From Epithemia pelagica (Eukaryota; Bacillariophyta; Bacillariophyceae; Surirellales; Surirellaceae), in assembly GCA_946965045.2 (NCBI GenBank), contig OX337228.1, forward strand, positions 2,604,001 to 2,668,000: a stretch of 64,000 nucleotides of DNA, read 5' to 3'. Both the position numbers and the translations under genes were made by a program. Below are positions 17,560 to 26,900 of the stretch, in pieces. The notes beneath the pieces are model-generated. The model did not search any database, was not told where the DNA came from, and was given only the letters and a program-made list of their open reading frames with translations. Position 1 is the first letter of the stretch, and each line of letters begins with the position of its first letter.

Positions 17560-17889
17560 GTCATAAAGTCATCGACTTAAAGTCAGGTCGGTTGCGCTTA
17601 AAGTCAAGTCGGTGCATTAAGAATTGTGACTTTAACTGTTAAAGTCAAGTCACTGTGATCTAAATGGTTGACTTTAACTGTTAAAGTCAAGTCACTGTGA
17701 TCTAGATGGTCGACTTTATGTCTGAAGTCAAGTTGCCTGTTGCAGGAATGTGACTTTATGCATAAAGTCAAGTTGCTTGTTGGTTGGATATGACTTTGGT
17801 GGGTGAAGTTAAATCGCTAAACTTTTGTGACTTGACTTTAAGGGGTAAAGTTAAGTTAGCAGGTCGTGTGAGTTGACTTCTATACCCTG
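17560..17889. repeat. Right terminal array of palindromic repeats
   Basis: Seven to eight degenerate ~40-bp units, the clearest being TGACTTTAACTGTTAAAGTCA plus AGTCACTGTGATCTA, repeated twice nearly identically. The core is the same inverted TGACTTTA/TAAAGTCA as at the left end. The array is upstream of the minus-strand glycosylase gene (ATG at 17,475) and ends in the TIR TTGACTTCTATACCCTG. Confidence 0.88.
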
Positions 17890-17897
17890 AACCAGAT
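17890..17897. repeat. 8-bp target-site duplication, right copy
   Basis: AACCAGAT, identical to 12,529-12,536, directly follows the right TIR. Confidence 0.9.
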
Positions 17898-17994
17898 GAC
17901 GTCATTTCATAAACCGCAAAAGACGAAGATGGTGACACTCTCAAGTCTCAAGAAACTGGTTGAAGTCGATCACTCTTTTTGATTGACCCCGACC

Positions 17995-18765
17995 ATGAGA
18001 ACGTTTTCGGTAAAAGTAAAAGTTTGGCTGGTAGTACTACTTGCTCTCGGCCAAAACCATGCCTCCCTGGGATTTGTAGTCTCTGGATCAACTGGGGTGC
18101 ATCTTTTGTTGTCGCCAGCTTTGCGTCCATCCAAACAAGGATTTACTTCGAAGACAATAAACAAAGCCTGGTTGATAAAGGATCAACCTGCGATCAAGCC
18201 CATGTCGCGACAGTCGTATACTCGTCTGTTCATGTACAACCTCCCGCCGTCACCTCAAGGAGGCGGTGGTCCTCTGCGTGAACTGTTGACAGGCGCTCTG
18301 ACTCTAGTTGCCATTGTCGCGTTCTTCGCGAGTCCACTGGGTGGGATATTTTTTACAATTCTCAACTCGTTCTTTCTACTCAGCGTCTTGACACCGTTTA
18401 TTCTATGGTTGGGTTTTCAAGCTTGGCAGTTCTTTTATACCGTTGAAGGCCCATGTCCAAATTGCGGCGCTCCACTTCGAATTGCCAAGGATCCCAATTC
18501 TCCCTCGTTTTGTCTCAATTGCGGTACGGTTGTACAAGCCACAGACGATGGTAATGCAATTGACTTTTTCTACAATGACAATCTCAATCAACAACAGCAA
18601 GTGATTGTTGACGATGACTATACATCCTCCATATTCGATAGTTTCTTCGGCGGAGGAACACGAGGGGTTCCGAAATCGTATGATACAACGCCGGACCAAC
18701 GTCAATCCAAATTCCGAAGAGAAACTACCATCATTGATGTAGAATTTGAGGATGATAAGAACTAA
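17995..18765 (+). CDS. Secretory/plastid membrane protein with zinc ribbon
   Basis: 256 residues from the ATG at 17,995 (the frame is open a few codons upstream but has no ATG there). An N-terminal signal peptide (VWLVVLLALGQNHASLGF) ends in an ASLGF-like site that could be a weak version of the diatom ASAFAP plastid motif. Two hydrophobic helices follow near residues 95-145 (LLTGALTLVAIVAFFASP; FFLLSVLTPFILWLGF). Next is a zinc ribbon with two CxxCG knuckles (CPNCGAPL and CLNCGT) and an acidic tail. The function is unknown. Membrane zinc-ribbon proteins of this type occur in plastids, so a thylakoid or envelope location is an inference. The hAT-type transposon ends 105 bp upstream, so its promoter region has been disturbed. 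It converges on CDC5, the stops being 14 bp apart. Confidence 0.75.
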   Translation: MRTFSVKVKVWLVVLLALGQNHASLGFVVSGSTGVHLLLSPALRPSKQGFTSKTINKAWLIKDQPAIKPMSRQSYTRLFMYNLPPSPQGGGGPLRELLTGALTLVAIVAFFASPLGGIFFTILNSFFLLSVLTPFILWLGFQAWQFFYTVEGPCPNCGAPLRIAKDPNSPSFCLNCGTVVQATDDGNAIDFFYNDNLNQQQQVIVDDDYTSSIFDSFFGGGTRGVPKSYDTTPDQRQSKFRRETTIIDVEFEDDKN

Positions 18766-18779
18766 GAGCGAGTGTATGC

Positions 18780-21272
18780 CTACATCTTGGATTGCCGTTG
18801 TTTCATGGCGACCTGCTTGCGTTTCTTCTCGATGGACAGGGCGCCGTACTGTTTCTGCAAAGACGCTTCCACTTGTTTCAGAGTCTGGATGCGAGCGGAA
18901 AGGTCCTTCATTCTTTCTTCTCCACCAAGCTGTTCTTGTACCGCAAACTTCTCGAACACGTGTTGCTCAATGTCCGCCGCTTGCCATGCCAGAAAAGAAC
19001 TCTCCATTCCCTGACGCATTTTGTCAGCTCGTTTCTTGTACCCACCATGTACCACCTTGGCTTTGGCAGCCATTTTGTCATTCTTTCTTCGCAACTCTTT
19101 TAAAGAAGAACGCAACGTTTCAAACTCAAAGAGAAGGCTGCTGCTTCGCTTGTCCCTTTCGTTCACCCAACCTACTTCTGGGATATAGCACATTTCGCTT
19201 GCATCATCAACTTGGCTGTCTGTGGTTTTTGCGGGTGAAGAATGTTCTACTTCCTTGGCGATCGCTGCCTTTGCTTCGTCCAGGTAGGACTGGGGAATTT
19301 CTTGGAAAGGGGCGGCAGAAGCAGGTCTATGGTTTCTAGGACTGCTGTTATCGTTGCCTTCATGTCCAGCCCAACGAATCGTCTTTTTCTTGGTGGAGTG
19401 CTCCTTTGAATCATGAGCAAGAATTGTCATTAATTCTTTTTGTACTTCCAGGACCCAAAATGAGTCATGTGAGTCCTTGGGCAGCGATGGGGATCCCTGT
19501 TGTTTCGCCGAAACTGATTTTAACAAAGCTTCGATTTCTTTCTCTCCTCCCACGGAAAGTGCTGGAGGCCTTGGAAGATCAGAACGTTGAAGCACCATCG
19601 ATCGACGTCCAAGCTCTTTCAACTGCAAATTTCGTTTGGCCTTTCTTTCATCAGCTTCAATATCGGCGCGGTCTCGAATAGTTGACAAACGGATAGTCGA
19701 AAGGTGGTCTTCTTCCTCGTCGTCCATTCCCTTAGTTTGTGGAACGGCTAATTCGTATTCATACTGTGGAGCTGGAAGAGATTGAAGTGCAGCCGACAGT
19801 TCGTCTCGGGCCTGTTTGGCAGCCCGTCGTTCATGACGGGCAAGCGATTTGGCATCGGTGGCAAAGGTCGCAACCGACAGGGTACCATCGGCATTGACCT
19901 CATTCAAACCCAATTCGTCTCGAGGCGCGGGGACCAAGGGAGTCGCCGCCGCAGCTATTCGCTCGACAGACGGTTTAGGAAATTCGTCATTGGTTTTGTC
20001 TTCGACAGCCTGTTCCTCGTCCTCTACAGTCCCGCCGTGCGTCGAAGGCAACAGGGGCGTTTGTCCCTCTTGCAATTTTCGTAAATGCGTGGCAGTTTGA
20101 ACCAAGTCCATCCGTTTAGCGGAAGCAGAGTTATTCTGATGATTGCGCAGCAAGGGCGTCGGAAGAGGTCGATCAGTGTAGTCTCCCAAAAGCGTCGCCG
20201 TTACACCACCCCCACTGCTGCTGTTTCCATGTTGTTGTTGCTGAATTTGCATTCGATGTTGTTCCTGTTCTAGTTTGTCATACTCTCGTCGATCGCTTTG
20301 ACTAATACCTGGTTCAGGTAATCGTAACGCCATTCGTGGCCTTGATGGTGTGTCATCCACCACTGCCTTGCGTTGTTGTTCTGCGTACTTATCATTGGAC
20401 TGCTCCAGAAGGCGAAGCCTTGCTTGCTCTCGTTTCTGCAATTGGGCAGCTTCACGGTCACGGGTTTTGTATTGCTGCTGATTGATTTGATTGTAGTCAA
20501 TGGATTTCCATCGTTTTCGACGAACAGCTTCTGCACGTGCATCTTCACCGGAAACATCGTGAAATCCTGCTGGTGCTGGTTTATGAAAAGGAATTTCCAC
20601 GCCTAAATCAATATCCCTGTTTCTCTTTTGCGCCGTGGTCCGAGCCTTTTCAGACAAAAGGCCAGCTTGTTTCAATTCTCTCCGTTTTTGCAAATCTGCA
20701 AGTCGCTTGGCTTGTGCCAACATGCGTTCTCGTTCCTTGCGCTTAGCTTTCTTCCCCTGCGTATTGGCCAAACGCGCACGAGCTTCTTGTAACATTTCCA
20801 ATTCATCCTCGTCCATATCAATGGCATCTGGACGCGCTGGCTTGGTTTCCGGATGAGCAATGGCAGTTGCTGCATCAGTCTTACGGATGTTCACGGATGA
20901 AGATCCTCCTTCTTCACCCTCTCCTCCCTCGCCCGAAGCGGTTGCAGCTTGATCGAGTAAATACTCATAATGTTCTTGACATTGATTGGCAGTACGATTG
21001 CCCACCAACGGCCCTATTGTTTTCCATTGGGCTGGCAATAATTTGGCTAAATGCAATAACTTTTCTTCTTCTTCACGAGACCAATCGGCTGTCTTTTTAA
21101 TGGAAGGATCCAACCATTCATGCCACCGTGCCTTGGCTTGTTTCGCTGTCTTGCGATTTAGCAGCGACGCCACACGAGCCCATTGTTGCTTGCCGTACTT
21201 CTGGACCGCGGCCTTGAGAATTTCGTCCTCGCTATTCTTCCATATGCCTCCTTTAATAGACACGCGAACCAT
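18780..21272 (-). CDS. CDC5: CDC5-like Myb splicing factor
   Basis: 830 residues. The N-terminus has two Myb/SANT repeats: residues ~8-55 (IKGGIWKNSEDEILKAAV ... ARWHEWLDPSIKK) and ~60-108 (WSREEEEKLLHLAKLLPAQW ... CQEHYEYLLD). The linker LDPSIKKT is specific to Cdc5/Cef1. A charged coiled central region (KKAKRKERERMLAQAKRLADLQ) and a C-terminal coiled coil for complex assembly follow. Cdc5 is a core subunit of the Prp19/NineTeen complex that activates the spliceosome in the nucleus. The length matches the family. No intron is seen. Confidence 0.96.
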   Translation of the reverse strand: MVRVSIKGGIWKNSEDEILKAAVQKYGKQQWARVASLLNRKTAKQAKARWHEWLDPSIKKTADWSREEEEKLLHLAKLLPAQWKTIGPLVGNRTANQCQEHYEYLLDQAATASGEGGEGEEGGSSSVNIRKTDAATAIAHPETKPARPDAIDMDEDELEMLQEARARLANTQGKKAKRKERERMLAQAKRLADLQKRRELKQAGLLSEKARTTAQKRNRDIDLGVEIPFHKPAPAGFHDVSGEDARAEAVRRKRWKSIDYNQINQQQYKTRDREAAQLQKREQARLRLLEQSNDKYAEQQRKAVVDDTPSRPRMALRLPEPGISQSDRREYDKLEQEQHRMQIQQQQHGNSSSGGGVTATLLGDYTDRPLPTPLLRNHQNNSASAKRMDLVQTATHLRKLQEGQTPLLPSTHGGTVEDEEQAVEDKTNDEFPKPSVERIAAAATPLVPAPRDELGLNEVNADGTLSVATFATDAKSLARHERRAAKQARDELSAALQSLPAPQYEYELAVPQTKGMDDEEEDHLSTIRLSTIRDRADIEADERKAKRNLQLKELGRRSMVLQRSDLPRPPALSVGGEKEIEALLKSVSAKQQGSPSLPKDSHDSFWVLEVQKELMTILAHDSKEHSTKKKTIRWAGHEGNDNSSPRNHRPASAAPFQEIPQSYLDEAKAAIAKEVEHSSPAKTTDSQVDDASEMCYIPEVGWVNERDKRSSSLLFEFETLRSSLKELRRKNDKMAAKAKVVHGGYKKRADKMRQGMESSFLAWQAADIEQHVFEKFAVQEQLGGEERMKDLSARIQTLKQVEASLQKQYGALSIEKKRKQVAMKQRQSKM

Positions 21273-23319
21273 GATGATGGTCCCTCACTCGATGCTTGGA
21301 CAGCACATGAACTCACACAAGAAGTCACCTTCACTTCCTTCGGTTTCTGTTGTGCATTGTGAACGCCCAATTCGGGACTTGTTTCGTGATGACTAGATTG
21401 GTCGCACCAGATAAAAGCTAGGAGTAGCTTCTGCCAGCTGGAAGAATAGACTATTCCCTTGGATATTGAATACTCCTACCTAGACGGACGGCTCCAAACG
21501 AAAAGTTTCTCTACTCCTAAAAGCAGATAAGGAAAGGTTGTGTGCAATATGGCCTACCATGGATTCATAGCAACTATTCGCAAAACCAGCCCTCAAAGTA
21601 TCTTGAGGTGTCTTGGGATTCAGGGGAAATGATACGGGGTAATACTTTCCATGTGAGACTACACCAACCCGTGATTGTTGAATCTAGCAATCCATGGCTT
21701 GCTGATCTTCCCGTGGTTTTGGTCACGAGTCACGAAACAAAATGCCACGCAATGCAATGAGTGGATATTGCTACTCCTACCGGAGACTATTGGCTCGTTC
21801 GCTAGCTAGCGGAGTACAATTCACACCCCTGTGAATTCCTTGTACGAAAGCCAATGAAGACAAGCAAAAATATTATTTTCTACTCCGAAATTGCCTCAAC
21901 CTTCAACTTCCCTTCCCTTCACAGTGAAATCGGGATCCTCTTTCCTGGAGTATGTGGTTGTGGGGTGGCATTATTGTGCCGAGCAGGAGTCTTGTGGTCT
22001 GCAGCAGATACATGAGAGGCCCACCCGGCGATTTTTGTATGCCGATGAACAGAGAACAAACTTAACGGTCAGGCATCTGTCTATGAACGATTTTCTTTCG
22101 GCTCCATATATTTTCCCTCCGATTGCGGGGGTACCTCCCGTCTGCTGTCCATACGGTTATTCCCAAATTTTCCTAATAATGTAAAAATATTTCTGTCAAA
22201 TTTCTTTTGGTTTAGCACATTATTATAACGTCCAAGCCAACTGTAATTGGCTTCGCCCAATTGTATAGCCGCTTGCGCTCATGCAAGTGAAACAGGAACT
22301 GTGAGCCGTGAGACTTGACGAAAGAAATCTACAAGCCCATTTTGTACTCTATAGTCTATATTGTTTCAGAAGCAAGTACTCTTTACGCAGTAGTGGATCA
22401 AGCTTCACGGAATCATCACACACACACACCAAACCATGAAATACACACACACAGTGCAATGCACCTCTAGGAGTATGAACACAAGCTCCTGGCACTTTGT
22501 CTATGGGAAATATAAAAGTATAGTCCACTACTAGTTTAGGCTTCCTGCTTCCTGGGCTTATATACCCCATGATGACGCTGTCAAACCTTGGCTTCATCAT
22601 TGCGCAGTGGTTGATTGTTCATTGCAGTGGTTGATTGTCATGTTTCATGTTGTCATCCTTCCTTTGATACATTCCGCCTTCACTTGTGATCTAGGTGGAT
22701 GGTTTTGACCACAAAGTTGTCACTGTGGTCGTTCGTACGGCTGGATGGTTTTCTTTTGGTTTTTGGTGTGCTCATGGTCGTCTTTTGTGGTGTTGCTCGA
22801 AAAGTGAGACGATTCCTGGCCCTTTTGTGCCAGCAATACAAGGCGTGACCGGCGCGTCGATTTCGAACGATCGAAGGGAGGCTGGCGATATCACCCGGCT
22901 GGCGCCTTGGGAAAAAATACGAGACAATTTTTTTCCTTTCGGATGACGGACGAACAAAGGTACCCCCCCAATCGCACCCATACTCGTAGCCACGGTCGGA
23001 GGCAACTCTTCGTTCCAAGATTGCTCTCTATGTATTTCTGAATTTCATAATTTTGGGGCACGCGCCAAAATTTTTGGTCTTGTTACGAAGATGCCTCATT
23101 TTTTCAGCTTTTTTCGTTTGTGCTTTTGGTCAGTGTGGATTTCGCAGGTCGGCCACCTTGGGGGGAGATGCAATAAACGTATCACACGCCAAATTTCTTC
23201 ACCCACACATGAAAGTGACAAAGTTATAAGTTATCCCTCGCAACCTGAGATAGGCGCACAATTATCTTGAACTGCGTTCCACTCGCGTTCCTTGTTGTTC
23301 GAACAACTAAATTCAAACA
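21273..23319. other. 2-kb intergenic region upstream of CDC5
   Basis: No convincing gene. Short open frames on both strands overlap each other and have no recognisable domain. Four copies of the motif CTACTCCTA (either strand) occur at about 21,418-21,426, 21,470-21,478, 21,511-21,519 and 21,771-21,779. CA-rich microsatellite pieces lie at 22,416-22,452. The part nearest 21,273 should hold the CDC5 promoter and the part nearest 23,319 that of the small acidic gene. Confidence 0.6.
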
Positions 23320-23772
23320 ATGTCCATGATCTCGGCTCTCGTTTGTGCTGCGGACCATGCTTTGCGAAGGGAAACAAAGCAAGAAGCTGCTGTGGGTGGT
23401 GGACGTGGCAGCAGAAACGAGACCAGCAGTCATGCCCTGAATCCTACCTCCCGGAAGACGAAAAGAAATGAGACATGCAATGGACTTCCATACAAAAGAA
23501 CTCTCTCCGACGTATCATCTTGTAGCACACAAGAAGACATTGATCTTGTTGATTTTGAATGGGACGACGAAACGTCTTTAGAATGCACACCATCCGATCA
23601 AGATCTTGAAGAGAAGGAAAGCCCTTTCATTCCCCCAGCACCATCACCTGAGAAATGTGCCAGGAATGCAAGAGCAAAAATGGTTTTAATACTTATGGAT
23701 ACAGCTGAACTGGAGGAAAAAGAAGAGGCTTTTGGAGTATCACATTTACCAGAAGGGTTACCTCAACATTAA
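23320..23772 (+). CDS. Small acidic protein of unknown function
   Basis: A 150-residue frame with an ATG in good context (ACAATGTCC). The C-terminal half is acidic with Ser/Thr-Pro sites (VDFEWDDETSLECTPSD; FIPPAPSPEKCARNARAKM), which resembles real diatom protein composition rather than random sequence. No domain, signal peptide or membrane span is seen. It converges on the Trf4-like gene (stop at 24,000). It could be a regulatory protein with a short linear motif, but this is speculation. Confidence 0.45.
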   Translation: MSMISALVCAADHALRRETKQEAAVGGGRGSRNETSSHALNPTSRKTKRNETCNGLPYKRTLSDVSSCSTQEDIDLVDFEWDDETSLECTPSDQDLEEKESPFIPPAPSPEKCARNARAKMVLILMDTAELEEKEEAFGVSHLPEGLPQH

Positions 23773-23999
23773 AAATCATGCACAATTTCTTTCTGTATAA
23801 TATCACATACACATTGGATGCATTAAGATAATATATCGAAATTCGCACAACGTCTCCCTTGCTATTGTAGCTGTCAGCGGCTGCCATGTTGACACTATAC
23901 GCAATCACTATCACCGATTTCACTTGTGAATTGTAAAAAGCATACCTCATCCATAGATTTGTTTTGCAATATCAGGACTTCCAGGAAAACGCAGCAACG

Positions 24000-26900
24000 C
24001 TACAAATCAAACACCACGTCTTCACTGTGTAGAAGGCATTTCAACAAGGAGTATTCCGCGTCGTCCTCCATCCCCGAGGATTGCATGTCCCATTCAACTG
24101 AAGCCACCAACGCTCGATGGGCATCCGAAAACGCACGCAATACTTGAAAGATTCGAAAGGTATTTCGGCCAACATTGTTTCCCATGGACAGTGGGTCTTC
24201 CACAAAAAGAGGATCAAACGTGTACGGCATGCCGGGGTCAGGACCTTCCCAGTTTGGAATCACGGCAACCGGTGCACTATGTTGTCCTCCAATACCAGCT
24301 CCTTCTGTGGACGAGAGCATGGATCCGTTGTATGGATTACTATTGGTAGTACCAGTCGCCGCACCGGCTGTGGCTCCAGTAGTTGCTCCACGCAATCCAT
24401 CGACATTACCCTTATCACTGAAACTGTTTCGACGGACAAATACCCCTCGATCACGAAACCCTGCACTCGCCGGTTTGAAAACGTTAGGGCTGGGGGAGTT
24501 CCACATCATTTGGGGATGAGGCGGTGTTCCCCCCATGGCATAATTGGGTCGGGCAAAGTATTGGCAGAGACGAACGCTAATTCCTGTGGTTCTCGGATCA
24601 AACTGTGGTGGAACGAATTGTGCGGGTGAACATGAGAGCGTGAGTTGAAAAAGGTGAATTCAAATACCCGAAAAATGGAAGCTTACATGATTGCCATAGA
24701 AATCCAAAAACCCCATCAACAACGCCCCACAGTCCGCCCAGGCAGTTGCCTGTTCCTGAAGATATCGAGCTGTCATGAGAAAAAGACAGTACGAAGAAAG
24801 TCCTCCTGTGTATCCTGTCAAAAGACCACGATCAAGCAAGAACTGCTTCAGCACGAGGACCAACGGGCGGATCATTGGGTACTCTTCAAGTAGTCTATTG
24901 ACCAGTTCGACAGCCTCTAACCCATGATGATTGGGGGAATCAAATGTAATATCGAGACGTAAAGTCCTCGCTTTTGTATCTTTTGTCGCAACCTTGATGA
25001 CTGGAACAACGGTGCGTTCGATCAACTTCATCGATCTTGGATCAATCCACGATTCGTTCTTTAGTTTTCTTGCCAACATCTTCTGAGACGATTCGTTGAT
25101 AGCATTTCTCCCTTCAAGAACACCCGGGGCGACGGCGGGGGCATCCTTTTGTACCGCTGGCAAACATATAATAAAATCTACGTCGGACGTTGGCAGGCAA
25201 AGACCTGTTACATGACTCCCGTACAGTTTAACTTGTGCTCTGGGCCATAGGGCAGTGACGAGCCTCGTCATCCGTTCGACCGACTTAGCTCGTTTTCCTT
25301 CCTGTTTTCGGAGCTGTCCACCAATCACATCCACGAAATGGGCGATGTCTACAGAAAGACGAGACTGGACTCCGCTCACTGGCATTCCACTATTATTGCT
25401 TTGAGCATTCAACGGCACACCAACTGTAAAATTGAGCTGTTGTTGAGCGCTGTGTTCGATAGAAACATCTGAAGACGCCGTTGCAGCGGACGACGTCTGT
25501 CGTTGGTGTTGAGAAACCTTTCCTACACCACCCGTATAATCATCTTCACTTGCCATTGACGCCATTGATTCGTACTCCCCTCTGTATCCTGCATCACTCA
25601 TAGCGGCAAGGGTTCGGGATCGAGCAGAGTTAACCAAGTGGGACAATGAAGCGGGGTGGTCAAAGTACTTGGACGAAGCTGTACGCACGGCATGCAAGTG
25701 ATGGTGAACTTGATGCGGTGAAGACGACGCGTAGTCATACGTTTGCGTTGGTGCCATCATGATATTCTGGTTTTGGGACGCTAGCATGTTTCTCAGCTTG
25801 GCAACCTCGGCCCCCAGCGTAAGACACAGATCACGATACGTATCACGTTCCTCCCTAAGATTTTCGTTCCCTTCTCTGTGAGAGAGAGCAGATGTGATTG
25901 TGGTGGAGCCATCTCGCGTAGCTGTGTTGTTGTCAGCATCCTCCGCAACATTGCTGTTGCGTCGGCTGTCCGGCCACTGTTGTTTGTAGTCGTCAAATTC
26001 GGATTGCGCAGACACGGCTTCTGCTGGCGACGAAGTTCGTCCTCCAACATTAAGCGCCGCCGCTCGCGTAAGCGACAGACGTGGTGTTGGCTTAACTATT
26101 CGATCGTCATCCTGCGACTGGACGAGTGACCTCGAAGCAACAGTTCGATAGCTTTCCAATGCATCAGATCTGCGTCGCGAGGAACCACGATGCTTAATGT
26201 CATTGTCGTCGCGTGCTTTTGGACGTGAGTACTTAACAAAGGACCGTTGTTGCTTCAAGGTTCGTGATGCTTCACTCAATTCACGTGATCGTTCTTCATT
26301 GGACGATGATGATCGCAGATTCTCTCGGGACAAGCTGGATACCATTCTTGGTTTAGGAAGAGTATGTACGTTGGCATGGGATGCTGAAACACTTTCTTCG
26401 CCTCCTGCTTCAGGGACTGAGGCAGCCGAGCGAGTTTCTGAGTTAAGAACTGCTAATTGTTCACCAGGAGATCCTGACTTTTTCACCTGAAGATCAGCGA
26501 GAGATACGAGAATGGGAGATAGCGTCGGAGATGGTGTGTTTGGAGCATCTGGTGAAGGCGAACGTTCGTTGTTGTCACCAACAGAAACAGCATGTCCACT
26601 TTTTGACGATAGGCTTGTGCTTCGAACGTCATCACCGGCTGGCTTTCCTTCGTCAAAAGATGAAGCAGACAGCTCCTTTACCTGCTCCTCAGCGACAGCA
26701 TCAAATCCATCGGGAATTTTGTCTGCTTGAATGGCGGAAAGACTACCGAAAGAAGACTCTAGCGACCGTGAATCATCCACCTTTGTGGCTCCAGGAGAAA
26801 CACTTTCAAGGGTTTCTTGTACTTGTGGCCCGGTTCCTCCAAAATCCTGTTCATGGTCATCTTCAATTAAAACATCTGGAAACTCTGGCTCCTCCGAGTT

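Larger units (their letters stand above)
12537..17889. mobile_element. hAT-type transposon carrying a DNA-glycosylase gene
   Basis: A 5,353-bp element with short TIRs (CAGGGTTTGGAAGTCAA left, CAGGGTATAGAAGTCAA read inward from the right) and a perfect 8-bp duplication AACCAGAT, both hAT hallmarks. Subterminal arrays of ~40-bp palindromic repeats lie at both ends. Two convergent genes fill the interior: a BED-finger/hAT-dimerisation protein from the left and an HhH-GPD DNA glycosylase from the right. Their stop codons are 167 bp apart. Each gene is transcribed inward from one terminal array. No complete DDE core is visible, so transposition may need another copy's transposase. Confidence 0.88.

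Noticed and set aside
22680-23018. 112-codon minus-strand frame between CDC5 and the small acidic gene
   Set aside because: Several overlapping frames are open here on both strands; no start context, domain or conserved composition.
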